From Marasmius tenuissimus (Eukaryota > Basidiomycota > Agaricomycetes > Agaricales > Marasmiaceae), in assembly GCA_029532415.1 (NCBI GenBank), contig JAQOTA010000053.1, forward strand, positions 4,030,001 through 4,094,000: a stretch of 64,000 bases of DNA, written 5' to 3'. The position numbers and the translations under genes were made by a program. Shown here piece by piece: positions 21,591-34,200 of this stretch (its first letter is position 1; each line of letters opens with the position of its first letter). The notes beneath the pieces are model-generated. The model made no database searches. It saw only the letters and a program-made list of their open reading frames with translations, and was not told the origin of the DNA.

Positions 21591-22140
21591 AGACGCCACA
21601 TTCACCCTCCAAACATAAACTCGAGCAGGTCGGGTCTGAGGTCACGCGACGGCGTGCATTTTTCTGTATATATGGTGCGTATCTCCAGTCTCGAGTCTGG
21701 CGCAGGCTTCTTCTAATTCTCAATTTATTTTATAGCTGGTGTGCACCACGACGACTTCCCTTTGAAGGATAGGATTGGTGTCAGAAGGTTCCCTATTCCT
21801 GGCTTGCCACCCACTTCACGTCCAACGCAGCAACTAAATACAACAATATCACACCAAGATACCGAGCAGTCCCCGGAGTTATTGAAAGGTACGTACATCT
21901 GTGCTGCTGCTACTGATTCCAGCATACTAACTGATGTCTGAATATTGCATAGTTCTTCGGTGTCGGGCGCAGGAAGTGCATGCAGCAATGACACGGTCGT
22001 TTTCAGGCTCAGGTATGATGCTCTCCTTCACTTGCTTTAGATTTAGATAACTCACGACGTCCCAAATAGGCTGGATCAAGACCACGACCGTTTGTAATGA
22101 TATGGCGGCAACTGCAGTAGCTACTCCCCCTCCCCATTGA
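21591..22140 (+). CDS. Candidate small spliced gene, 5' end unresolved
   Basis: Four successive blocks join through clean GT-AG introns, all phase 1. The protein reads TPHSPSKHKLEQVGSE..., then GVHHDDFPLKDRIGVRRFP, then LRCRAQEVHAAMTRSFS, and ends DMAATAVATPPPH with TGA at 22138-22140. I could not find an ATG exon that joins the first block in frame: the nearest, at 21497, runs into a stop. It may lack a start (a fragment) or have a farther 5' exon. No domain is recognised and no function is proposed. Confidence 0.3.
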
Positions 22141-22368
22141 TATTTTGTTGCTCTACTAGTATATTCTGCCCGTTCATACATGTCACTACAGTCTACCATT
22201 CACTTAGTCTAGTACCACTGTTGTATTGTATGGTAGATAGTAATGATATTCAATTTCTGACAATATCTCAATGTGCGCAGTGGAATTTCAAGTAATATGT
22301 AGCAATACATGAGAAAAGCCCTGTTGCGGTCACCCGCTCATTTAGGACGTCCATAATAGCTGTGAATG

Positions 22369-22411
22369 GCTGGCAATGTGCAAAAAGGGTTCGATTTTTT
22401 ACATTGCCAGC
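22369..22411. repeat. Perfect 11-bp inverted repeat
   Basis: GCTGGCAATGT at 22369-22379 and its reverse complement at 22401-22411, separated by 21 bp, in the gap upstream of the FAD oxidase. It may be a trace of a small repeat element. Confidence 0.4.
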
Positions 22412-22780
22412 TATTGCCAGACAAATGCCAGATATTGGAGCGCGACCCCGCGCTTAATACCTGGGAATATCTGACAAATGCTGAGAATATGTGCTCATTT
22501 TCACTGGGCATCAGAGGTCAGTATATTGCTTTGACCCCGCTCTGTTGGCATTCTCCTCGCTCGGGGTAGACTTTCTCCAATGGCTGCCCTACAAGTCATG
22601 GATGTCATGATCGCTTCCATTGTAATGTATGTATTCTAATCCCGAAATCAATCTTCCCCTTTGATCCTGGGGTTACAACACGGTTGAAGGTGCTCCAAAC
22701 AACACCCACCATTTCCCATTCAGTTTCACTCAGGATATATATAACCAAATCGCGACGTGCGAGGTCTCTTTGAAACCATC

Positions 22781-24493
22781 ATGCAATTGGGGCTGGTACC
22801 TGTCAGCGTTCTTTCACTCTCCATTACAGCCCTCGCAGCCAAACAAGAGGTCCTCGCGGACGGTTCGGAAGCTGTCCAACGATGTGTGAGTGCCCGTGAT
22901 TGCAGTCTATTGCAATCAGCTATACTCATTCCTTGCGCAGTGTGAACGGGCTTTCAACCGGTTCCCTAGCCTCGTCAAGGTCTCTGGGTCTGCGGGTTAC
23001 CAGTCGCCATCATATTACAGCCTTCAGCAGGTCAACATCAAGCCCCATTGCCATTTCACTCCCTTGGATGTCACCCATGTCTCCGCAATAGTTAATATTG
23101 CCCGTGAGGAGAAATGTCCATTCGCTGTCCGGTCTGGTGGTGGAATGTTTTGGCCGGGTTCTTCCAACCTCGAGAGGGGGTTACTTATTGACCTCGGCAA
23201 TTTGCGCGGGATTGAAGTGGACGAGAAGAAGAGTGTGGTCAAGCTGGGGCCCGCTAACCTCTGGGGACCGTTGTATAAGACTCTGTCCTCAGTGAACGTC
23301 TATGTGGCTGGCGGCCGGCTTCCGGTAGTTGGTGCTGGAGGATTTTTGATGCATGGTCAGCCCATCCACCTTTCCCGAAGTCCACGCCCCCTAATCTCAC
23401 CTCGATTCCAGGCGGTATCAGCTTCTCATCTTATGAGCATGGATTCGCTAGTGAAACTGTCATCAACTACGAAGTCGTTTTGGCTGACGGTTCCATTGTC
23501 AACGCCAATGAGACCTCCTATCCTGACTTGTTCTGGGCACTCAAGTGGGGAAGCACCAATTACGGAATCGTCACCCGCTTGGATATGAAAGCATTTCCCC
23601 TTCCTGCCAAGTTCTGGGGTGGAATGGTCGTCTATACCGATCTCCCCGAAACAACCCAGAAATCTCTCCTCGATGACTGGCTCAAGTTCGTCGATGATCA
23701 CTCGTACGACAAGAAGTCGTTCGCCATGGTTTCATTCGAAAAAGGTGTCGGTATTACAGGAAGCATCGTGTCGCATCTCGACGGAAAACCCATACCTCGC
23801 TTTATCTCTCCCGAAGTGGCGACTCCGATTCTGGATTCGACGGCGGACAGGCCTTTCCACGATTTTGTGGACTCCCTCATCGCAGTTGTTGGAACAGAAC
23901 CAAAGCGCATTGCGTGGTATCCAATTACCCTCGAACCTGACGCGCAGATGCTCCTCGACTTCCGTAAACGATCCTACGAGGTATGCGAAACCCTCGAGGA
24001 TCATGTCAAAGGCTTCCAATGCATCATTGTGATCCAACAATTTTCGAAGAGTTTCATTGGGGCCAACCCGGAGAGTCCTGTGTACGATGTGCTGAGCGAA
24101 CCCAATGACAACTTGATTCGTGAGTACTCTTCGTAGGTTGACTTTCAAGCGCGATCTAACCAAAAGTGTATGTGAATAGTCGTCCTATTAGAATTACACT
24201 GGGATAATCCCGAGCACGACACGGAGGTGAACAAGGCAGTGGACGATATCAGAGCCTGGTCTGAGGAAACGAGCAAAGAACGCGGGCTCTACAACGCTTT
24301 CGTCTATCCGAACTACGCAAACGGATTAGACCTTGACTTCTACGGTAACTCCCTCAGTAAACGCAGCCTTGCGAAGATGCAAAAAGTCAAGCGTAAGTAT
24401 GATTCGGAGGACGTATTTGGACGGCTGTGGAAAGGAGGATTCAAACTCCCCAGAGGCGATGCCGAGAAGGTACATGATAGAAGCGAACTCTGA
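22781..24493 (+). CDS. Secreted FAD-linked oxidoreductase (berberine-bridge-enzyme-like)
   Basis: Starts at ATG 22781, about 40 bp after a TATATATAA box at 22735. The first 20 residues (MQLGLVPVSVLSLSITALAA) form a signal peptide. The FAD-binding PCMH domain covers residues ~50-230, with QQVNIKPHCHFTPLDVTHVS, FAVRSGGGMFWPGSSNLERG and AGGRLPVVGAGGF. The substrate domain follows, and a BBE-type C-terminus ends with YGNSLSKRSLAKMQKVKRKY. Three introns interrupt it (after QRC, after FLMH, and after DNLI near 24120). The His that normally forms the covalent 8-alpha link to FAD in SGGH is Gly here (codon 23142-23144), so the cofactor may be non-covalent or held by one bond only. Such enzymes oxidise sugars, alkaloids or other metabolites; the substrate is unknown. 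It converges with the transporter at 24796. Confidence 0.88.
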
Positions 24494-24795
24494 AGGTTTT
24501 GACTTGCCCTACGTATTTATTGCCACTGGGCCTCCCACTCATGTACTTTCAACCTTGTCCCTGGATATTGTTTCTCATTGAAGGGTTCTTCACGCAAACT
24601 CCCCGCCTCTCCCGCTCGAAATGTGCGATCTGAGCGTACTTATCAGCTATCAGGGTTTGGCGGTCTGTATTCAACACTAGGACTATCCTGGTCGGACGGC
24701 AGTAGTAACAGCGAGCTATGATCCCGAGGCACCGGCTACCACATATGTACCCTGCATCCATAGTGTCCAAGCCAGAACCACATTGACAACTCCTT

Positions 24796-26796
24796 TCAAA
24801 TGATCTCAGGCTCGTCAGCAATCGTGTCTATGCTGCGTTGGCGACCGAGGCAATGATAATCGAAAATGACACTGATCTGCTCAATGGTAGCACCACTGAA
24901 GAGCAACGTCAGTACTTGGGTGAGGACTTGTCGAGCGATGAGGTTCATACCGAGTTTCCACGAAGAGCCACCAAACCAGGAAGAACAGAACCCCGAGAAC
25001 ACCAACATAAACCCCATAATACTGCCACTGCAACAGAGGTCCTGTCAGTCAAATTTTGTTAGGAGGAGTTGAACGTAACGTACCCCCAATATTGCGAGTG
25101 CAATCGGATTGACATACAAGCTGAAAACCAAGCAAACAGCCTGTACGAAGGCGAAGTAGGAGAGTGCTTTCGCTCGGATAGTGAACGTGAGGCATTCTGC
25201 AGGGTAAGAGTAGGATAGTGGGTTCCAGGCGAACATGAAGCAGCCCTGGGAGAGAAAAATCATCACAATGAAAGCCACGCCGTATGAAGGGTTGGCCGTT
25301 TTCGCAAAGCCGGCCTGTTTGGGGGTAGTAAGTGGTAAGTAAAGAACACTCAGAATAAAATCATCTGCTTACCGCTACCCCTGTCATTGCGGCGAACGTT
25401 ACGAACATACTTCCAGTGGAGATGAGCCAGAGTGGGCGGCGGCCCAGAGAGTCAACCGACAGTGCGCCAGCGACAGCGACCACCCAACTGAAGATCGCCA
25501 TACCAGCGTTAATCCCAGCTGTACTTTGAGTCAGTCGGATGCTTGTGAATTTGAATGGAAGCGACACACCCAGACTCGCGGGTTCCATGACTCCGACAAG
25601 TCGTAATGCGGGTGCAAGATAGACGTTGAGAATTGTACCTACAGTGAAGATGTTAGGATCCGGACATTCTGTAAAGAGATTGACACATACTGCCATTCAA
25701 AATGGCTCCAGCTGCCACAATGGTCACCACGATCATCCTTCTCCTGTTTCCGGGCGTCTTGATCAATGCCATCCAGGACGTGGAGACCTCGCGTTCCGCT
25801 TTGATGTGGCTCTTTATCTCCATCATCTCGTTCACGACTAGTTCGTCCCGTTCGTCTCCGTTTGCATGGTATTTCGCTAGTATAGCCAAGGCTTCTGTTT
25901 CTCGCCCCTTGCTAATCAGCCAACGAGGTGACTCAGGGCAGAAAATAATCCCAATAGTTAATATCGTGGGTCCGAGCCCCTGCAAAAGCATCGGGAGACG
26001 CCAGGCCCATTCAGATGCCCAAGCTATCGTACCAAAAGTTAGGAAAGAGGCAACTGTTGATCCAACAGAATAGTTCGGGGTAAAAAGCGCGGAGGCGATA
26101 CTGCATGGAATGACGATCCATAAGCCTTCAGGAACACCGCGAAAGTCATACTTCGTTTCGGACTTACCCTCGAAGGCGTGGATGGAGGATCTCGTTGATT
26201 AGGCAAAGGCACGAGACGGGGAGGGCGTAAGCCCCACAACCGACCAGGACGCGGCCTGCGATCAACATCGCTACATTCTTCGCAAAACATCCGACAAAAG
26301 CTCCAGCAATCTGGTATGGAAATGAGTGGCTGGTCGTCCAAAGATGCACATGAACTCACGACACATAAGCTCGAGGCAATGATAGCGACGCGTCTACCAA
26401 AATCATCGTTGATATAGGAAATGACCGGCAAAAGTCTGCGAAGAAGTATTCACGTCTCTGACTGGTGAACAACGGAATGAAAGCGTGCTTACACCAGCGT
26501 TGGGAAGTATAGACTGGCGGTGATGTTTCCCAATTGCACGGGGGTCGGATTGCCGAAGTATAGGTTCCACTGAGGCATTGCCATCAATCCTGCTATGAGA
26601 CTTGCATCGTACCCCGTAACAAATCTACGGGACGAGAATGTCATTCTCGTCTGGAGCAGTCAGAAAGGATCGCAACCTACATTCCCAGATAAAGCAGTCC
26701 AACCCAAGCAACATTCTTGCGTAAACCAGGGTCCTTCCACCAACAGGCGTTCGTGTCGTTTTTCCAAACAGTTGCAGTTCGTTTGCCGTCGTCCAT
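24796..26796 (-). CDS. MFS transporter, sugar porter (hexose/lactose permease-like) family
   Basis: Read leftward from ATG 26796-26794 (MDDGKRTATVWKNDTNACWW); an in-frame ATG farther upstream at 26868 is also possible. Splicing gives multiple hydrophobic segments and sugar-porter landmarks. These are the cytoplasmic loop motif INDDFGRRVAI after TM2, GRVLVGCGAYALPVSCLCLI, PESPRWLISKGRETEAL after TM6, DSLGRRPLWLIS after TM8, and YSYPAECLTFTIRAKALSYF near TM10. The final exon joins to ETRGATIEQISVIFDY, the usual loop after TM12, and ends at TGA 24798-24796. About 540 residues with 12 predicted membrane helices at the plasma membrane, proton-coupled or facilitative. Substrate cannot be told from sequence alone. 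Confidence 0.88.
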
Positions 26797-28297
26797 GGTG
26801 GAGAGAAGATATGGGGAGAAGGTATCGCTGAGGATCTTAGCCAATGGAGGGTCGGTATTTATATCCACAAGAGCCGATGGTTAGACTTTCCTCCTCTCCC
26901 GGACCTCAGTAGGCGGGATGTAGACTGAAATAAAAATAAGCCTATCGAAGGCCGAGACGCGCATCTGAGAATTAAGACAGAAAGGGGAACTGCAATCTTA
27001 AGTCTTTAGGCTTGCTTCACCCGCGGATGTGAGCTGTACTTGATACGGGTTCGAATCGCATGTCGAGACATGATGGAGTGCCCGAGGAGAGCTCGAGCAT
27101 GAAGCCACCCATGAAGCTTTGTCGACCGATTCTGAAATTTCGCCGCTTTATTGGTTGCTGTAATACAATGTCAGGATATCATATGGATTGAGCCAGAACT
27201 GAACGATGAATGCACAACCTGAACATCATGCAAGGAAATTAAGCCTTGAAAATCGCTCGTCCCACCTCCTATGAGAAAAACAAGCTTAGAAAGCAGAAGG
27301 TCTTGGAGTTCGATTAGAAAAGTCACCTTGAACGTTACTCCAGTGTCGGTATAAAGTTTTAGCCCAGTAGGCTGTTCTGATGAGTGAAATTGGAGGCAGT
27401 AAAATATGAAGCCTGAAGCTTGGGTGGCGATATCCTTCGGGTCATGATGGTATAAGGTTGACCGTTGAGCGCTGAGCGCCTGTGTCCCTTCCAAATAAAC
27501 AACTTGCTTACATAAATGATGTGGGTCCATGTGGACTCATCTTCGACATAACCACGACCTCCTTTCGCGCCTTCATAATACTGCTACACGGTAGTTACCA
27601 AGTCGCTAGGATAAAGCTATAGCAGAGCTATGATCACAAAATTCAATCAGGATGTACAAAATTTAGAAGTCTCAAGCAAGGTCTCGGAGTCAAGTAACGC
27701 GGATGACGCTGCTCGCAGCGGTATCGAGCTTATGAATGCGTGAGACCCAGGGCCTCGGAGTTGAGCAATCTAGCGAGTGCAAGTCCTCGCAAGGAGTGCA
27801 ATCCGCATCAGGCTCGAGCAATTTGGGCCAACCCACGACTGAGATCTGAGACTCAAAAGGGCGTTTGTATGAGAAGCCTTCACTAAAATGAGAAATATTT
27901 GATTCCGTCTGCATCAATATTTTATATCATCTCCATTCCTTAGCAGTTCTCTCGAGTCATAAGTATGTAGTGAGAAGGCGAGAACAAGTATTCTGAGGTG
28001 GAGGGAGGAAGGCGCCTCGGCAACTCAACTATTTGCCGTTTAGTTCGCCGGTCTTTGCCATCGTTGACGTTGAAACTTGACAGCTCCCCTCAAATTCTGT
28101 TTTCCCGCCGCTCTCTTCTCTATCACAAACAATCAATCGAGGTTTCAATCGAGAGTGCTGGTGTTTTTGCTAAGACAGCAGCAAGTTGTGAGTGTCAATG
28201 TCTGGACAAGCTTCAAGCTCGTAAAATTGACACTACTTCAGCTCGTGTTTGTTCACCGAGGAGTTGCTCATGCGTTACAAGAGTGAAGTAGGAGAGT
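26797..28297. other. 1.5 kb intergenic region, no supported gene
   Basis: Lies between two divergent starts and holds the promoters of the transporter and of the large gene at 28298. A 119-codon ORF at 27171-27530 (minus) has no recognisable domain and was not called. No tRNA fold is seen despite a GGGTTCGAATC stretch near 27047. Confidence 0.4.
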
Positions 28298-31200
28298 ATG
28301 GAACCTCGTGTACAACAAAATGAAAGAAAACCGCCCACAAAGAAATTCTCATTGGAGTCATTTCGCCCGGGACCCTCACGACGGTCATCCTCCGAGTCGC
28401 TAGCATCGTCAACGACAGACCATAAGCATACTAGGGGTCTTTCGAAATTCAGCACACCGTTGAAGGAGGTAGAGGAAGAGGGAAGACGCTCCAAGAACAC
28501 ATCCAAAGGAGATACCAGCTTCTTCTCGGGAAAACGTTCTGCTTCGCCAGGCCCTCATGGTTTCGAGGACCCTCGAAGCCAGAAGTCAGGACAGAGAACT
28601 CACAAGGGTCAGGCTTCCAGCTCCTCTCGGATTGACGAGAAAGATCCATTCAGCGATGCAAACGAACCCCCACCAACGCCCTCATCATCCACTACGCGAT
28701 GGAATAGCATTCGTCAACACGTCCTCCCTGCCCAGAACTCTTCAGAAGATGATTCTCAGAGTAGTCACCAACCCAGCCCGTCTTCGTCAAGCTGGAATCT
28801 TGTCCCACCAAGGAGTCAGACGCCGAAGCCGTCCAGGCTTGCGCAGCGGCTTGGGTTCCGTCAGGTCGTTGAGCAGGTCAGGGAGGTGGCCGAAGATGAC
28901 ACTCGGAAGTTCGACATGGAAATCAGGAAGGCATGTTGGAATATACGCGGCGGTTTGGAATCGGTTACCCACACCAAGCCAAACATACAGGCAACGATGG
29001 GTTCAACTCTCCATCTTCCCTTTCTATCCAGTACATCGCTGAACACCGTTGCCAATGTAGGCGGTACAGGTCCTACTTCGCAGTACGCAAAAAAGGGCGA
29101 CGTAAGACGTCCACCATCCGTTCACATTCTGGCTGAAAAAGGGAGAAGCGCTGGATCGGTAGCTTCGCTCCATCAGGTCCTATTATCCTATGCCAATGGT
29201 GCGAGCGCCGGTGAAATGGTGACAAGGCTCCCTAGCGAGAACCTTGTGCTATCAACGTTGGCGTATCCTTTTTTACTCTACGGGAAGCCAGGTATGGAGG
29301 AGGAGAAGGGACTTGCCTTACAAGCCTTTGATCTAATACTACGGACATGGAATCCGATTGACGAGGTACGCTCGTTCCCAACTCGCAAATTGCCACTCGT
29401 TCACTCGTCTATAGATCATAGCGATGGAACGTGCTTTGTTCTGCATCAAACTCGTTTTTTTACTTTGCCCAGACACAACCTCCGATCGAACTATCCCGCC
29501 CCAGACACCTTTCCGGATGCATGCCCTCAACACACTATATAATATAACGGTTTCTGGAGACACTTCATACCCTACCTACAACCCTCGCAGTTATGTTGCC
29601 CTTATGCACGGCTTGTTCATGCTGCTTCCTGCCGTGGAACGTTGCGAAGCTCTCCAGACCTCGGAGCATTCGCAATCTCTGTACATGCAACCAGAAACCC
29701 AGATTCCCGAGAAGAAAAAGGTCATGGAAGTCATCGATCAAGTCAAAGCTGGGAGTTGCGGGGAGCTCGACAAGCCCTCCGTTGAAGAGGAGTACAGTGC
29801 CCTGTTAGTCGGTGAAGACAATCTAGAGGCTATCAGAGACGCTATCACATTGGAAGCTTGGGCGAAGTGCGTCGAATTTGGGAGCAACGAATGGAAGCGT
29901 GCATTGATAAGGCGTGGAATAGAGGTAGGGCGTGCATACTCCTCTCCAAATTCCCCTGCTGACCTTTCTCAGAATTACTGGGCGAGGGCGAATCCTGACA
30001 GAAATACACCATTAATGATCGCCATTAGAACTAGGGTTCTGGGAAGCTTCACTCGTGCCATCATCACCTTACTCTCCACCACCAGTGCCCATTCGTTCAC
30101 AGGTAAATCACCGTCGTCCAATGCCGACTTAGCCGCTGCACCTTCCCCCATCACTCCCTCCAACTCGACGTTTACCGACCAGTCACACGAGGAATCGCGT
30201 CAACTCAGAGAAGTCGATGGCACATTGGTGATATGGGCCTTACAAACGCGTGTTTTACCGGAGCTCGACGCATTGCAAAATGCAGCACTCGGCGGTACAT
30301 CCGGAGAAGAAGCGAGGAGGAATGTCGTTAAGATTGTGCTGGAACTTCTAATGTCGAGGCCGACTGAGGTTGTAGCAAACGGGTCACGGTTCTCTGCTGG
30401 GGATGGCATCGGTCAGCTCGTTAGCTGGTCAGTCTCGATGATCGGAGGTTGGTGTCGCGAGAAGGACGGGTCGCAGTGGAAGGGATCTTTTGAGAAGGTT
30501 TTGCAGGATATCGTACGCTTATTCTCGCTGCTCTACAGCCCAGTTCTCTTATGGTCTCGTTTAGGTTAATGATGGGCAATGGTCCAATATACTTCAGGTC
30601 GTTCGCACAGTGACTGAAGTGTTGCCCGACGATTTGAGAACACTGGTGCTCGTGGTGATGTTGCCACTTTTGCAAGAGGTGATTAACTTCATCTTCTCAT
30701 GGATGCACACTGACGAACCGCCCGATAGCGCCTTATCAACAATCCTCCCCCATCCTCCCCCGAGGAAAAGCCAAACGTCTCTGCTTTGGCTGTGCGCAAG
30801 TTGGCAACAGAGCTTGGATCGTTAATGGACTCCATATCCCGGATGCACCCAAAGCTCTTCTATAAACCTCTGTTCACCCTTGCTGCATCATCCACAGATT
30901 ATGCAGTTGCTAATCATCTGTGTACCATCGTAGCAATCGCCAGATGGCTACCGGACTTCTGGGTTAGGGATGCAGAAATGATAGCCGTTGCCGTCATGAG
31001 TGAGCTGGGTGGAGGTGGCAGAGGACGTATGCAGCCGACCTCTTCCAAACGGCAGTACGGGCTGGCGAGTCTGGGGCAGAGTGTCATACTTGTGGAGGTT
31101 ATTGGTCAAATCCAGAAGGCCAGAAGGAGTAGGGAAGCACCATCGGTAAGCCGTTACATGCAAACCAAATATTCAGCCATTGACCCGCACCATGTGGTAG

Positions 31201-34200
31201 CAATCCGGACCAGCGATGCCGGACGGCGAGTTCGTTGAGGTAGCTAAATTTGTGCTTGCATTGGAGGCTCGGTTGGCCCTCTTGATCGAGGCGAAGGTAC
31301 GTCTTTGAATCCGCCTCTCCCGAGGACAACCGTAACTCAAGGTCGTGCTTCGCATCTTTAGGAGAAGGCTGCACAAGTTCCTACTTCTCAGCGCCTCCTC
31401 TTCATAATGTTGTTCCGAGAAATACGCCTCTTGACAAAGTCACTGAAAAGGTGATTAAGATATTACGCCCTTTATTGCCAGAACTAAGTTTTAATTAGTG
31501 CCAAGTGGCTTCCGCGCTTCGTTTCGTGGTTCGTGCAATACCACGAGGATCGGGATGCCCTAGAGGAAGAAATGGCAAACGAGATTGCTTTGGTTCAGGA
31601 GATGTATTCGCTCGCGGAGCAAGGTAGTCGTCCTACTCATCAAAAGGTTCGCGTTGCCCATGTTTGTGGATGAAAGGTTTCTAACGTACCCGCCAGCACC
31701 GAAGCACAATGATCCTTTCTCCTGGTCTTGATGCGCATTTCAGTGCACCTCAATCCACTGCACAACCCACAGGCCTTGCTGCTGTGTTCGCAGAGAAATC
31801 CGATTTGCTAAAGGGGATTGGGAAGGGATTTGCTAGGAGAGCATTGAAGTTGATGGTGACGATGTCAGCATTGGTAACACCGGAGGACTACATCAAGATT
31901 GGCACGCTAATATGGGAACATCACATGAACGAGAGCGACCCATCAGTTGTGACATCTGTAAGGCACTTCCTATTTCGATGTTGGCATCGGACTGACTGTG
32001 CATAGGTCTGCTTCTTGATCAACCAATGTGCAGAGAAAACACCCATGGATTTATTAGCTAATATCGAGGTCGATTTGCGAAGGTAGGTTCCAATCCCTTG
32101 ATGAATCATTCCTAGTCTGATGAAACCAACAAAGCCTCAATGACCCCAAAAGGCTTCAAGCCGTCAAGCGGCTGGGCACGCTCACAAGTTGGCGTTTTCA
32201 GGTCATGTCCCAACCTCTGGTGACTGATCGTGCGCACCGACCGTTTAAGATGGCCAGGACGCCTCTCCAATTCGTTGCGACCGATATGGGGTCAAGTCTG
32301 TTCGTTCTGGAAATCGATCCGAACGAGGTGAAGGATAAACAATTCCCTCTAGAGTTGAGGAAGCAACTAGCTGAGATGGGTTGGGAAAGCGACAACTCAC
32401 CTATTAACAAACAACTGGAATGGATTCACACTCCGATGTCAAACCTTCCGCCCCTGCAGATCGATCGCGTAGAAGGTAGCAGCGCTACAGACAGCGGACA
32501 ATTATCACCCAGTCTTAGCCCGCGTCTATCCCCAAAACTACTCGAGACCGAAAAGCGGAAGAAGTTTCTCTCTTGCGGAGGAACTCCAGCTCTGGTGGTC
32601 CTCTATCAGCACTGAAGCGTCGAGCCGTGTTCGTACCAACTCTTGGTCAACTGGTGCCTCGCTTAGCAGAACTTATGTTCGACTCGAACGTGTTGGTTGC
32701 TTCTGCCGCACGTAGCCTGGTCATGGACTTGATGAGAGGCGATCCTGGGCTTGTCGCACGACCCATCTGGGACCTCATGTCCGGGGACGAGCATGATTTT
32801 CACCGTGCAATCATTACTTTATCCACCCTGCTTCACGTTCGCCATATCCTTCCCCCGGCCATGTCTCACACGACTTTCAATCACCTTGCGGGGTTCCTCA
32901 AGTTTGCGTCTAAAGAAATAGATGAAGAAGCCTCCCTGCAAAAGTACGGGTATATAATCCCACTAATGGGGAAACTTGCTACACAAGTCAGCAGCATGTC
33001 GATTCGTGAAATGCGAAAGGCAAAGCTCGAAGTTTTCTTCATACCATCAGGCTCGTTGTGGTTCCCCTCCTCCGCTCCTGCAGGGCATATGTTCCCACGT
33101 GGTCCAGGCTTCAATAACCCTTTCGAAAACGATGTTTCTCCGAGGCTGGTTTCGACAACGATCGTTCGAATTTCGCAGAACATGCTGTTCCTCGGGATGC
33201 TCAAACGTAACTCGGGGGAGATCCAAGTCGTCAGAAAGAATATGGTGAGGCTCGTGCTGCCGTCTGCACAGGCTACTACGGAGGCCACACCTTTGGAGCT
33301 GAAAGATTTTGCGCCGCAAAAGTCGTCTGTTTCGAATGATCCCATCACGCTGAAGATTCGAGGATTGTCACAGATCCTCTCGCGAACATATCTCCTCCTT
33401 GTCGCGCAAATCTTCCGATGCCTGCCACGGCATTTGAACGATCGTAACGAGCTCACGGTGCTAATAGACGGGATAAATCGCATCCTGCTCGAACACGGGA
33501 GTGACATCGGTATAGTCAGTCACGCCCTGATTGGTGAGTTGGCCAGCTCCTAGCCATTGTGCAAGTTAGCTTATCTACCGTGCCCCAGCGTTGATGGTCG
33601 CCAGTACGCGTTTCAAACGGTTGTTCGCCTCTGGTGGCGGTTACATCCTTTTCATGCCGGCGATACTCAAGGTGTATGCTGAATGCGAAACCCACGCTGG
33701 AATCAGACATGCGGTAGAATATGCCGTCAATCGCTTTTATTCTCATCATCAGGAAACTTTCGTGTTCCAAAGTCTCAGCGCCGTGTCTCAGGTTCTCTTC
33801 CTTCCGGGAGTGGATGGGGAGTGGATAAGTGGACACATTTACTCCCTGTTCGCATCTCTACGTAAGAATGCGTCCCTCAGTGCCCCAGATGAAGCAGGAA
33901 TCCACAATGTCAATAAATCCCAGGAACGTGAGGCCCTGATGCTCACTACTGCTGAAGAGAAACCTCAGGCATTCCTCTCTGCTTTGAGGGGAAAGGAGAG
34001 CCAGGGCGGCGCCAAGTTTTCAACACCACCCGAACTTCCTCAGGAGTTGGAGGTTAAAACGCTGCGCACCGACGATCTCGTTCGACTATTCCTCACAGTC
34101 ATCGCACACGACGTATCTATCGCACGAGCCCAGCAGTTCCTGAGATCGCTACGTTTCCTTACTCCCCATTTCTACGAAGCCACCCCAGCAACGCGAAGCG

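Noticed and set aside
27040..27075. GGGTTCGAATC, a tRNA T-loop-like sequence
   Set aside because: No matching acceptor stem, D-arm or anticodon arm upstream.
27171..27530. 119-codon minus-strand ORF
   Set aside because: No domain, no splice structure and no supporting context; it could be real but I cannot support it.
32460..32620. Apparent frameshift in the large gene near 32590
   Set aside because: A 50-bp intron at 32469-32518 in phase 0 joins both frames cleanly.
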